DNA of 64,000 nt, taken from NCBI GenBank assembly GCA_050084985.1, contig JBITNC010000001.1, forward strand, positions 36,270,001-36,334,000. Direction: 5' to 3'. Shown here piece by piece: positions 1 to 11,735 of this stretch. A program made the translations under genes and the position numbers. A model generated the notes under the pieces. The model was given only the letters and a program-made list of their open reading frames with translations. It was not told the origin of the DNA and did no database searches. How positions within the stretch are numbered: position 1 is the first letter of the stretch; each line of letters opens with the position of its first letter. The stretch comes from Nageia nagi (lineage: Eukaryota > Pinophyta).

Positions 1-85
1 AATGAGATAGATCCCATTGTTGAGCACAAAGCATCATTGAAAGTTCTTAATTGTAAAGAAGGTACACATATATGAAAAAGGAAGA

Positions 86-346
86 TTAAAGTTTTTTATA
101 GGCTATTATAGAAATGATATTTATCACATAACCTTTATCTATTAGTATCCTCTCAAAATCCCTCCTATCTATTTTGGTTATAATATGTAATAAAATATTT
201 TGACCTTGTGAATTACTTGATTTCCTAAATTCATGATCATCAAAGGTAATAGTGGGTTTTTGGCTTGTCTTAATATTTTCCATAAAAGATACAAATCTTT
301 CAAGATCATTAATATCTAATTTGATTGTTTGCAACAATTGGTTCAT
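86..346 (-). pseudogene. Protease start of Element 1 pol (fragment)
   Basis: An 86-residue open stretch that ends in ILIDKGYVINIISIIAYKKL, which matches the Element 5 protease segment ILIDEGSAINIISDAAYKNL almost position for position. Retroviral-type aspartic proteases carry D-T/S-G. Here the triad is D-K-G, so the active-site loop is altered. The residues before it (LDINDLERFVSFMENIKTS) match the Element 5 stretch upstream of its protease. The fragment is in order after gag, as expected. Downstream sequence at 1-85 is probably more protease but has no clear open frame. Confidence 0.7.
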
Positions 347-349
347 AGC

Positions 350-3019
350 TTCTTTATGATTTTTGGATTATTGTAATAATTCAAATAAGGACATCTTCAC
401 TTATGAGTTTCTTAATTGATGTTGTAAATCTCATTTCACTAAGATCTTAGGAGGTTGAGGTATAGGTATATTTGGTTGGATAATGCCATCACTTATTTGA
501 TTATTGGGAATATCAACTTGCCTTCCTTACACTCTTTGGGCTCTTGTAGTTATGCTTACTATAGCAAAAAAAGTAGAAGCATATTGAAATCCTTTATGTG
601 TTACTTGATTTTGGTGTATTTGTGATGCTATGGTGTTTTCTTGATGTTAAGGAAGTGATTTCTGATATATTCCTAGATTTTGATTAGGGATAGTTAATGG
701 ATTATCTACTTGTAATCTTCCTTGATCAATCAAACATTAACCTTATATTGTAATGTTCTACATTTTCCTATAGTATGACCCTTTTGATGATGATAATGGT
801 AATAATCATTCTCATTGTACCATTTTCTATCTATTGCATTTGGTCTTTCAAACTATATTTCATGTAATATAATCATTTGATGGTCCATTGATTTTTTCAA
901 AATACCATAAAGAGATTCGATCAAAGGGGTAAACTTTCTTGGGGTTAGCCTAGGTTTTCTTTTTTCATTTTGTAGAGCAAGTGTATTTTGCAAAAAGTTT
1001 GTTTCTCCATCTTAAAGATAAGAAACTTTATTAGTAGGCATTGGTTTTGTTGATTATTCTTCCTGATTTCTATTTCTAATATAAGTCTCTTTCTTTTTGC
1101 CCTTTAATTCTCCATTATAGATTTTAACCTTGTTAATTATAATAGCTTGAGAAATTGCTTTGTAAAATTTCTTGTGTTGTTGAATCAATAAGGTGCTAGC
1201 AATGGGTCTTAGATAACTTTGAATAAACATTTCCATTAGTTCTTCTTGTGGTAAAGTATAAGGCATACTTATCAAAATCACCCTTAATCTTAAAATGAAG
1301 TTTGTAACTATCTCATCCTGAAATTGTTGCAATCTTATGAGATCAATTATGGAGGTCTTATATTTAATATTTATCCTAAAGTGATCTAATAATAAGTTAA
1401 CCAATTACACATTGTTGTGATGTTATGTTTAGTTAAGTTATTGTACTAGTCTATCACTTATCCAACAAGTGTCATAGGAAAGATATGTAACATTAGAGCA
1501 TCATTGTTGGAAATTACATAACTTAAATACTTAAATTATCTCAAATGTTCTTTAGGATCCTCCTTTCTTTTGAATGATTTAATTTTTGGGATCTCAAATT
1601 TAAAAAGGATATCTATCTTAGGAACACTTGGGTGTATGGGCTCATTACAAATTGTTTCATAAGAGACTTTTTGCTTAGTTTGTTGTCATAACATTTTTTC
1701 AATTTCTATTCACCTTCCATGAAAGTCATTAACAGTTGTGTAGGCACAATAGGATATTTATTATCCCTATTACCTTCTCTTCATTTATTTGTTGAAAAAA
1801 ATTGCTAGGTTCTTTTAGAGGGTGTTTGATCACCATAATAATCTTTGTTATATGGTGGAGTAGGTGGAGGTGGTTGATTTAGAGGAAATTATTATTTCCT
1901 CTATTGATATAAAGGTGTAAGAGTATGATTTTTTTAAACTTCATGTCTAGAAAAAGGAAAAGGAGGTCTCAAAAGTTGTTGTTTCTCATGTAAAACCTCC
2001 CCTTTTCTAGGTAAATGAAGGTTTTGATTTTTATGAATTTTATGACATTAGGGAGATAAGGATCTTACTCTAGGTGGTAACTTCCTATTATCTACTATTT
2101 TCTAATTGGCTCTATTATAAAGCTAAGTTTGAACCTATTTTTTATGAGGTTTCCCTAGGGGTGTTTTACTTTGATATGCATGAAACATAGGCTGTGTTTG
2201 CAAACATGGATTTTGTTCTAATCTTCTAGATTGATTTGGTTTCTATGTATCTAAGTTATATAGAATAATTTGTTAGTTATTCTAAAGTTGTTCCTTATTT
2301 TGATCTAATATAAACACATACAATGGTATTTCTTCTACCTTATACCTTAAGGGGTTAATATTTCTTCTATGTCTTAGCTCAAGAATCTAGTGACTAGTCC
2401 TTGGGGTAGTATAAGTAGTGCTAGGATCCACATAACTTGTAATAGAAGAAGCATAACTAGTACTAGGGGAAGGTGTATTAGTTTTCAAAATATGATAAGC
2501 ATAATTATACACCTTAGCATGACTTCTTGATTTAGGTATGGGAGTAGTCATATGTGTCGATATCTTATCATCAAACACATTCATCCTTCTAGAGATAGTG
2601 GAAGAGGTATAATCATCTTATCTTATATAGGACTAGAGAAGATGTCCATCTGGTAGAGAATGTGTAATGTGATCATATTTTGATTTAAAAGGACCATTTT
2701 TTAAAATGGCATAATCTAAATGCATTTGTGAAGGAGTAGTAGTCCTTGAGATAACTTTTTCATCATTACCTATTGGTGCTTCTTCTACTAGATAAGTTAA
2801 ATCTAATGGGATACTATAAGCATGAGAAGAATGAGAAATACTTAACTACTTTAAACATTATCTTACTTCATTTAAGGTATTCTATATTTCTCAAGGAGTT
2901 CCTCTTCTTGACATTCCTCTGCTAGACCTATGTGACCTATAACTAAGTTATCTTTCTTGATGGATTTCATCATAAGGCTCTTGTTGTTGAAGAGCCATTT
3001 GAGAATAAGTATTAACCAT
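350..3019 (-). pseudogene. Degenerate gag of Element 1
   Basis: Gag packages the element RNA in cytoplasmic particles. The start is placed at the ATG whose complement is 3017-3019, giving MVNTYSQMALQQQEP. Many stops and frame changes follow. The best open part, 1054-1404, aligns with the Element 5 capsid (HFRINIKYKTSIIDLIRLQQ; MPYTLPQEELMEMFIQSYLRP). Near 750-830 a zinc-knuckle remnant follows WYNENDYY; it keeps the final His and Cys (QKGHTIGKC), but the first Cys is now Tyr. A Pro/Ser/Thr-rich part is open at 2387-2584. The stops are mainly TAA or TAG at Gln positions. The gene is dead, but the homology to Element 5 gag is firm. Confidence 0.8.
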
Positions 3020-4930
3020 TCTCTTTTTTTGGTTTTAGAACGTTACAAAATTCATTTTTTGTTTTGATTTTATTTTTGATTAGGCAAGGAAAAGAAAATA
3101 TACATCATTCATAGTAGGTATATTTTATTTTTGGCTTTATATTATCGAGAAAAAGTAAATATATGCATAAACAACCTATTTATAACTCACCTTTGTGGTG
3201 TGGTTATCTTATCTAATTTTGTTTGATAAATTGAATTATTTTTTCTTTAATAAGTGATGTGAATGATTTATTTTATTTTTTTGTTAATTTTTCTAGATTG
3301 GTTTTTTCTAGTTAAGTATTTAAATAAAGGTAGGTTAGAATCCTATAGGTAATCTATGTCGCAGTATCAACTTGGTACCTAAAATAGTCTCCTTAGTGTC
3401 ATGGGTCTTGGGGAATGCTGCTAAAGACTATCTCAATAGTGGAATCCAAGCATAGCCTACTTTTTTGTAGTCCATCGATGGAAAGTGATGACTTTTACCC
3501 TAAAAATTGGTATTCATCTCCAAGTTTAGCTCTATTTGTTATGGTGTAGATCATGGGTACACAAAGAGTATAGAATCAATGGTTGGTCATCATTTCCAAC
3601 TCATTCAAATTTATTTTTAAAATTTTTATCATACATATATACTAGGAATAAAAATCTTATGATAACTATACCCCAACCCAACATAAATATTCTTTAATTA
3701 TGTTTTTATTTAATGTGAAATAAGCAATGTTTTAATTAATGGGATCTTTATCTAACCCACAAGATTCATTTTCCATTTTTAATGTGATTTTTTAACTAAA
3801 ATTTAATGAAATTCATTTAATCCTTTTGAGTGTGGAAGTAATTAAGTGAGATTTTTTCACCACTTCTTACCAATCACATCTACATTTAGAGAGATCAAAT
3901 GAGATAGGTGAGACGTCATTAGGTGAATGTAAATTTCTTTAAATGAGGTTCTTTAAATCCTCTTTAAGTCACAATACTTTGATCTCTATTTGGAGTGGTA
4001 AGGTAGATAGGAAGAGTTTTAATGTGTAATAAATTTCCTTAAATTAGGTTCCTTAACTCCTCTTCAAATTACCATCCTTAAAGCTTCTTTCAAAGTAATT
4101 AGGTGGACCATTAAAGAGTATTAATGTGAAAGAAAAAAAACCCACCCAATAAATTAACTAATTTAATATGTTTTGATTTTACCTTAATATTGGTTAATTA
4201 ATTTTATATTTATTCCATTTTATAAATGAGAGTTCATTCCTCCTTCCAAGTGCGAAAGTGACTTAGTGAAAGTTCTTTACTAATTTTAGTGATAAAAAGT
4301 GAAAAAAGAGTTCATTTACTCCCTTCCTATTATACCCATTTTGATCACCTAAGATCACCTTTTGGTGCAAAAGGAGACCATAAGTGGGTGTAAGGGAAAG
4401 TATTAAGTGATTTTTTTTATTATTCCCAAAACCCATAAAGATAAACAATTCATATAATTTATTCAAATAAAGCAAATGAACAATGCATATTCCTTAATCA
4501 TACATCTACCCCTTCTACATGTAATATAGGAAAAGAAATCATAAAAAAGGAGTTCTTTTCTATTTTTTCATTTTTAATGCCTAAATTATGCTTTTAGTAT
4601 TCACAAAAGTTGAAACTTATACCTTATATCTCAAGTTGAGGGTATTTTCACACAAAGTCACTGGCATTTTAGTTAAATCATTAGCATTTTAGTTAAATCT
4701 TTGGCATTTCAAATAGATCTCTAGCATTCCCTTAAATCATTGGCATTCTACTATAAATCACTGGCATTCCAACCTTAATCATTAACAATCCCACAAAGAG
4801 AAAATACATAATAGCAAACAAAAAATAGTACAAGATTTAGTGATAGTTCCACAAGCATAGAAGATAAAAATGAAATAAGCAAAGCAAGAAATACCCCCTA
4901 TAACTCATTTTTTATGCAACCTACATGTAA
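3020..4930 (-). other. Untranslated leader of Element 1
   Basis: About 1.9 kb between PBS and gag without a coding frame. On the minus strand it carries diverged versions of modules found in the Element 5 leader, for example the complement of 3990-4010 reads ACCTTACCACTCCAAATAGA and the complement of about 3824-3838 reads ACTTCCACACTCAAA. At 4655-4795 there are about six copies of a CACTGGCATT-like word, about 20-30 bases apart. See the findings on leader stem-loops and on the dispersed motif. Confidence 0.6.
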
Positions 4931-4950
4931 GGGTCCTCCTTCTAGTGCCA
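4931..4950 (-). other. Primer-binding site of Element 1
   Basis: On the minus strand the site reads TGGCACTAGAAGGAGGACCC, three bases after the LTR end. It starts with TGG, as sites complementary to a tRNA CCA tail do. It matches the Element 5 site in 19 of 20 bases. I could not assign the primer tRNA. Confidence 0.75.
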
Positions 4951-4953
4951 AAA

Positions 4954-5784
4954 TGCTTACACAAAAAATAACCTTGCAAACATGCAAAAATAAGATCTAT
5001 CTCAAACAATAAAAACTCTTTATTGATTTCTAAATAAATCTTAATTTTTATTACAAGTTGCCTCATATGGAGATCTTAATACAATGTTGGATATGGACCT
5101 CTTGGAGGCCTTCTTTGTTGATGTCTTCAAGGTCCAAGTATCATATAATTGAACTTGCAAAAATAATAATTCTAATTACTTTTTTCTTGCTAAATCGTTG
5201 GCTTCTCTTTGTTTTAATTAGTTGCTAGTCTTATAATATTGCACATACATAAACAAACAACCCATCAAAACATATCTTCTCATGCTAAGATTATAATAAA
5301 TAAACATACATATAAGTAAAAATACTAAACTAAAATATACTTAGAAATATGGATGTAATTCAATAGCATAAGGTTGTATTTCATATTCTAACTCTTATTC
5401 TTTTTTTTCTCCATGTGAGGGGTCTTATTTATAGATTTTCCATGGTAGCTAAATTTGCTATTTCGGAAGGCAAGGTTGGATGAAAAATCTCATCCAACCT
5501 TGTCATCGATTATATCCACACAAGAAAAATGTAGGATAAGGATGACTCATCTTTGATACATTAGTTTATTTTCTTGGGTGCTTGATTTTTCTATTTTTTT
5601 CTTTATATTTTCTATTTGTAGGATCACTAGCGATTACCCATTGGGTGCTAGCAATTGGATATGATCACTAGCAATTGTATTAGATCTCCAATGATCAAAA
5701 TACTTTTGAAAACCTTATTATTTACCTAAAATTTTTACTCCCTTCTTTCATTTATTGAAGGGGGGTCATTTTTAGGTGTCTACA
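4954..5784 (-). repeat. 5' LTR of Element 1 (831 bp)
   Basis: On the minus strand it begins TGTAGACACCTAAAAATGAC at 5784 and ends in GTAAGCA at 4954, giving TG...CA termini. A TATAAATA box lies on the minus strand at 5426-5433. Copies of a CACTAGCGATT / GCTAGCAATTG word lie at 5620-5695 in U3. The other LTR is outside the window. Confidence 0.8.
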
Positions 5785-5789
5785 GGAAA

Positions 5790-8700
5790 TAAATTCCTTA
5801 TCATAGTGTTTTATTTCAATTTTTTTCATAAAATCATCATTTTTCATCAACTTCATTCACTAATGTATGAATTAGTCATAAAAATTGCATCTAATCTATT
5901 AGTTACAAAACATACTTACCCTATCTTTCAAAATATAAAAGTTATCAATAGATAATTTTTCATTCTTACCCATGAAACTATCATGTTTCAAAAATTTATT
6001 TAATACCCATCTCACCCTTATTCATGTGAGATTTATATAATATCATTTTTAGGTCCTATATTTTGAATCTAATAGGCATAAAAATGGATCAATAACCTTT
6101 ATAAGTCCTAATTCATATCATTTTACTTTAGTATTTGGTTTAAATTAAAGAATATTATAAGTAATAATTCCATAAGGAGTTCTTGTTTCAAGCAAAATAT
6201 TAAACAAAATTAAATTGTAAAGGCCAATATCACATCTTCCTTATCATTTAAACATATCCATGTATTTATATTTAAGGGATCCATCCATGTTTGTACTTAA
6301 CATTGAAAGTTTGATGTTACCTGAATTTCCTTTAATAGGGTTTATCATCATATCTTAGGATAATTTTATCCCAAATTGATCTAGAAGTTTTTTGTGTTCC
6401 TAACTTTTCTCTTTCCAAAACTCAATTTCCTATAGAAAAGTACTAATACAAATTAATGCTTTTTCTTGAATAGATCAAACTTGATCTTGAAGTTCCTATT
6501 CTCAAACAAGGGACCTCTTGTTTCCTATTTCCAACTAATCTCACTTGATCATTAATATGATCTTTTCTTGATTTATAATATCTCTTTAAATCCTAATATT
6601 TTCTCTCTGTTCTACTTTGATAACCAATTATTGGTGTAACAAAGCATTTTTTCTTGCTAGAATTTCTTAGTGGCACATTCTTATAAGGTTTGCACTTGCA
6701 TGTAGTACTATTAAATTCAATATTGATTCATTACTATCTTTCTTTCTACAATTTATAGCTCAAATAGACATTAATATTTATGATACATCATAATTGAGGG
6801 TACACAAATAAACATTCAAAAGTAGTATTCATCATAAATTAATCATTTATTTAGATCAATTAATAGTTTAGGAAATAGCAGACTTTCTCCCATTTGGCTC
6901 TCCATTTAGGGTTCATATTTCTTATCACCCTTATTATTGGATGATTTTGATGAATCCAAAGAGACTCTAACCATGTCAAAGTAATAATCCTTCATACCTT
7001 CAAGCTCATGTTTGAATACCTATTTTTGTACACTTTGAATTTATTGGATCAATTTTTGCTCTTGGTTGATGACATCAATCATCAACCTATTATGCTCTGA
7101 AGATATAGAATTCTAAATGCTTTCACATTCGTATCTTTCCCTTCAAATATTCCTTATTTATTCTTTGATGTTCTTCAATTATTATCATAAAAACTTGTTC
7201 TTAATGATTGTTTACATCTTTTTCATTATTCATTATTTGTTATTTGATGTAGTTTTATATAAATGATGTAATTATAATAAGGTTTATTTACTTAGGTGGG
7301 ATGTTGTACCATACATGCAACATTAAGTTGTAATGTCATACTACAACTTCATAAACCACAATATCCTTTATTAATATCTTTAGTATCTTATTATATGCTT
7401 CTTTGAGGGTACAAATACTCTCTAGCCATAAGTTCTTGGTAACATTTTAGTGTTAAAGTCTTTTTCATCCACTCTTAAGAATGTTTTCATAAACCACTTG
7501 TAATTATTATCTATCCTTTTCTAGATAGGTAGTAAGTTTAAAGGTAGAGTTTCTATTCTATCGATGTGTTTTGCTAGCAAATCATGGTGATTTACAGAAG
7601 TAAATAACTTGTAGTGCATCTCTCTACTCTTGCTAATGGTATATAGGAAAATATTATCTATTGTGGGGTACATACTTTTTTATCTTAACATTCCTTAGAG
7701 GTAATTAATTTCCTCCTTTGTTAGAATATATTTATCATAACTTTGTATCCTTTGAATAATTTTAATTGTTACATTATCACTCAACTCAAAATCGATGAGC
7801 ACTTACACTTCTTTATTCAATTATTTTCCTATCCTAATCTAACTTGGAAAGTTGTTCTACATATTCTTTATAATCCATTATTAGTGAGACTTATAGCATA
7901 CATAGGCCCTTCCTCAATTTCACTAGGGGATAATTCAAGACCTATTTCTATCTCATGGATGCTTTGGCAACAAAATTTATGTTAGGAGACTACCTATTCC
8001 TTCATGGTTTTCAAGTGATAGGGAAATTAGATTATTTCCCATATATTTTCATCATTCTACCATTTTTGAGCTATATCTTGAAATACGATAGCTTTTATTC
8101 CTAATATTCCTACATATAGTACATCTAATCAAGCTTCAAAATCCTTCAATTCTAATTTATCAGTTAATAGATTTTATTATGCTAACTCAAATTTTTCTAA
8201 CTAGGATAACTATCCATTAGGTTTGTCAATGGAATTCAATAACAATGTAATATAATTATTTTTTAGATGAAATCCTAATATTTTGTAAGCTACTCAATTG
8301 GCTTATTAGTGGAACTTTTTATGCAATTAGTAAATAAAATAATAAAAAACTTTTATTTCACATAAAATTTTGATGATATTCATGAAATAGAACTAGTACA
8401 CCCAAGGATGAACATTACACTATGAAAGGATTTAGTTTTATTTAGTACATATGGAGATCCTTCCTTTCCATTTGTTCTTAATCACTAACTAGATTAACCA
8501 TCTCCTTGGGTTCCTCATCTGATATTGAAATATTTTTGCTAATTTCTTGAAGATACACAATGATTTTTGGATTGAAGGTAGGCACATTCCTACCATAAAA
8601 AAAGAGGAAAGTTCCTTTTTGCACTTGGTTTGTTTACCATCTCATTTTTTCCCTTAACTTGAGTGGATACTTGTAGCTTTTTCTTCCCTTTTTATTTCTA

Positions 8701-9560
8701 TAGATCCAAAAATTTTTGTAGGGTGATATCATTTTTCACTTCTACAAGATTGCTAGGGACCTCTTCTTTTATTTTCTTTTGATATTTCATTCATTTTTTT
8801 GATTTCTTTATTCTTACCATATTGCAATAAACATGTACATTTAATATATATTTTTAAAATTCTATGTTATTTTTCCATACTCAAGTGAAATGATAATTTT
8901 ATTTAAATTTATCTTCCATTATATAACATAGTAAAATATTTTTGTGGGTCTAGTCCATTATGTATTCTAGACCTTCTATGAAATGTAATTCTTCAATTTA
9001 TACATTAACACCCATTGAGTTCAATCTTTCAATCACCATCCATAAATTCATTTCATGATTTAGCCTAATGGTAGGTGGATGTATGATCTAAATGGGATTT
9101 TCTCCTATAGGGAGGAGGATTATACTTTTGAAATTTACAACTTCTTCAAGTTCACTTTCTCCATTTGAATCATCATGGAGATATCTTATTTCACTTATAA
9201 TATCTTCCCCAAAGATAACTTATTTTGCAAATCTATTTCATACAACTAGGGGTATTAAATCTTAATTTATCTTAGCTAGGTATTCATTTCTCCTAGAGAT
9301 CTAGTTTTTATTTTATTCTGATGGGGGAAGATGTCTCTTTATAGATTTCTTGGATAGTTCCTTGGATATGATTCTTTTCAATTTAGCTATTTCTCTTTCA
9401 ATCCTTAGAGTCTCATTTACTGAAGTATCCCATAATCCATAAAATAAAATTTCATTATCAATACTAGATAAAATATCAAATTGAGTAGGAAACCAAGTTT
9501 AATACCAACCCATCTCAAGGTTTCTATATTTTCCTACAAAATAAGAGATAATAAATTAGG
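5790..9560 (-). pseudogene. Long unrecognised degenerate coding region (Element 2)
   Basis: Two minus-strand frames read as protein once isolated stops (mostly TAA and TAG at likely Gln sites) are tolerated. The part nearest the PBS is clear: about 9560-8900 encodes stretches such as LWDTSVNETLRIEREIAKLK and EEVVNFKSIILLPIGENPI. A second stretch, about 8300-7100, is in another frame and includes SIHEIEIGLELSPSEIEEGP. A Gln/Glu/Lys-rich, probably coiled-coil part lies near 6650-6350. I see no reverse transcriptase, integrase or protease motif. Its position just after a tRNA-Met-type PBS suggests a retroelement gag or first ORF. No function can be named. The reading as one gene is an inference, because at least one frameshift is needed. 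Confidence 0.5.
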
Positions 9561-9605
9561 AGTATATAGTATTCACTACTTTACCTGAGTTCATAACTAA
9601 CACTT

Positions 9606-9617
9606 GCTCTAATACCA
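9606..9617 (-). other. Primer-binding site of Element 2 (tRNA-iMet type)
   Basis: The minus strand reads TGGTATTAGAGC, one change (C to T) from TGGTATCAGAGC, the usual site complementary to plant initiator tRNA-Met. It lies about 50 bp before the readable coding region at 9560 and one base after the sequence ATTACA, a plausible LTR end. Confidence 0.7.
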
Positions 9618-9618
9618 A

Positions 9619-10136
9619 TGTAATGCTACCCTACTCTACACTTTTACCAATAATTTAGACTCTTTTTTGAAGTATTCCCCATGTGAGGATCACTATTCAT
9701 GAATCATATATCCCATATTTTGTTCTATATACTATATCTAGATATCACCATCCTTAGAAAAGTATTAGAGCACATTCACCATGCAAGCCTACCTTGATTT
9801 TGAGCAATTCCCCATGATGATCATGCTCTAATTTTATTTAAGTAGCATTTTCTTTCCCATGAGTACACTATTTTTAATTTCAAAATAATTTTTCAATCTA
9901 TAATTTTGACTTGATTTTATGGTTCATCAATTTTCTTAAGCATCCATTCTAGGAATCCCATTGTTACTAAGCTCATTTATTAGCTTTATATAATTATTAC
10001 ACTTCATATACTAAAATATCATACCACTTAATTTCTAAGTTTGATTCCCATATCAATGTCTTATGTCTTTTCTATTTTGAATTGTTTATTTGAAAATAAC
10101 TTATCCTAACAATTGAATGAGTTAAGTATCGTGACA
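9619..10136 (-). repeat. Candidate 5' LTR of Element 2
   Basis: This segment lies directly upstream of the PBS. Its low end reads ATTACA and its high end TGTCACGATAC on the minus strand, which gives TG...CA termini and 518 bp. No second copy is in the window, so the high border rests on the TG/CA rule alone. The region has no ORF. Confidence 0.45.
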
Positions 10137-10319
10137 CCTTTGGTATTAGCATATGAAAGACATGAACACAATCCATCTTTTAAATTAGTCTAGAGAACAT
10201 TCTCTAAGTCAAAATATAAACATGGTATGGAAAAAACCATAATTAGTGTAACTTTCCATGTTAGCTTCCTTCATTGATACCCATTTTTGATACTTGATTA
10301 CATAATCTTCTTATGTACT
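10137..10319. other. No gene seen
   Basis: AT-rich sequence outside the candidate LTR of Element 2. Nothing recognisable. Confidence 0.5.
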
Positions 10320-10740
10320 ATATTATATTAAGAATGCATCAAAATAATGACTTTAAAAGTAATTTTTCAATGGTTCTATACATAAATTATGTAAAATACA
10401 TCCAAAGAGTACAATTATATAAAAGTCTTTATCTTCATCTGATGTTTCTTCATGCCATATTTCATCCAGAGTCATCCCAAGGTTCTAAGAGTGATTGGTT
10501 GTAAGTACTAAGAAAGGTTTATGAGCATTGAAGATTAGGACATCTCTTCTTATGACCATAATGCATTCTACTCTATATGCATCATTTATCAATTCATCCA
10601 TTCTTCTAATCATTTTCATACAAGGGTAATGCAAATTACATAGATTTACTCTAACTATGATTTCATGAGGTTTTATGCTTATATTCAAGCTACCTCCCTT
10701 CCTTGATTGTAGAGTAAGATTTCATCCAAAATGAGACTTT
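10320..10740 (-). pseudogene. Unrecognised coding-like remnant
   Basis: A 67-codon open stretch at 10485-10688 (contains RMDELINDAYRVECIMVIRR and ends KPFLVLTTNHS) continues after one TAA in the same frame with NLGMTLDEIWHEETSDEDKD and then an ILHNLCIEPLK-like stretch. The amino-acid composition looks like real protein with a Gln codon turned to stop, not like a random frame of AT-rich DNA. I do not recognise the family. It is in the same orientation as Element 2 and upstream of its LTR, so it belongs to something else, perhaps an older element or a host gene fragment. Confidence 0.35.
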
Positions 10741-11093
10741 CAAGAAAGTAGGAATTTAACATATATCCCTTTACCCCATCAACATAAGCTCAAATAATTT
10801 CATAACTTTATCAATACATTTTAGGCTCAATTTTAAAAAAATGTATCTCATTCTAAGCTCAATTAAACTTTATTATTTAAAACCAATCAAGTTCCAACTA
10901 TCATTGTATATTTAAGCTTTAAATCTCCATTAAATTTTACATACCATAAATAATCTATTTAAGTAGTATGGTATAAGGATTAATGAAATATTATCATGAT
11001 TATCTATTAAATATCCTTTTAAAAACTATTGATATTGTTATTTATAATTTCAATTGCAATTAAATACTTGCATAATAAACTAATATGTTTAAA
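10741..11093. other. No gene seen
   Basis: AT-rich spacer before the tandem repeat. No frame, terminal repeat or hairpin stood out. Confidence 0.5.
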
Positions 11094-11735
11094 GGGCCTA
11101 TGAATTGTTTGACAAAATGCCTCATTGTAATGTAGTTTTATATACTATTTGAGAGGGATGAAATAGATGCATTGAAGGGATCTGACATATGTTTGAAAAA
11201 ATGCCTCACCAAATGTCATGTAAATAAAAAATATGTAAAAGGGATCTATGTAATGTTTCAAAAACTATCTAAACAAATACATATGTTTAGGTGAGGTTAT
11301 GAATTATTTGACACAATATAGTCTAAATATTATGTGATGTGCCCAAAATGGATCATTGAAAAAGTCTATGAATATTTTGGTAGAAATACCTCATCTGATG
11401 TAGATAATGACTACATGATATGCCCAAAATAACTTTAATGGAAGGTTTTATGAATATTTTGATGAAAATGCCTCATCAAATGTAGATAATGACCACATGA
11501 TATGCCCAAAATGGATTCATTGGAAGAACTATGAATTGTGTGATAGATTGTCTCATTGAAACATAATTTGAAAGGTATAATTAATCAATAGGTATATGGG
11601 GAATGAATACATTAAAGGGACTCATAAATTTTTTTGCATAATGTCTCTCTAAAATGTAGTCTTATGGACCATAATGGTTGAATAATATTCTCAAAATGGA
11701 TAAGTAGGAGGGTCTATTACTTGTTTGAAGATGAG
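11094..11735 (+). repeat. Diverged tandem repeat, about nine units of 54-93 bp
   Basis: Unit starts resembling GGGTCTATGAATTGTTTGA are at about 11094, 11177, 11241, 11295, 11364, 11444, 11526, 11617 and 11710. A full unit continues with a tract like AAAATGCCTCATCAAATGTA, then GATAATGACCACATGATATG, and closes with GCCCAAAATGGAT and an ATTGAAG-like end. The two units at 11364 and 11444 are nearly identical. Others are shortened. It looks like an old minisatellite or satellite fragment. Confidence 0.8.

Larger units (their letters stand above)
1..5784 (-). mobile_element. Element 1: 5' part of a Tat-like Ty3/gypsy element, cut by the window edge
   Basis: Reading down the minus strand from 5784 the order is LTR, PBS, leader of about 1.9 kb, gag, and the start of protease, where the window ends. 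The LTR starts TGTAGACACCTAAAAATG, as in Element 5, and the PBS is nearly identical to Element 5's. Gag and protease align with Element 5 but are clearly diverged, so the two are related families, not the same family. The rest of pol, the 3' LTR and the second TSD copy would lie left of the window. The base after the LTR at 5785 continues into Element 2, so Element 1 probably inserted into it. Tat-type membership is inferred from Element 5. Confidence 0.85.

Noticed and set aside
5790-9617. Integrated plant pararetrovirus, because such genomes also use a tRNA-Met site
   Set aside because: No movement-protein, coat-protein, protease or reverse transcriptase motif is visible, and an LTR-like segment precedes the site. 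The idea is left open but not supported.
11094-11735. CRISPR-like array
   Set aside because: The units vary in length and sequence throughout, there are no unique spacers between constant repeats, and the context is a plant genome.
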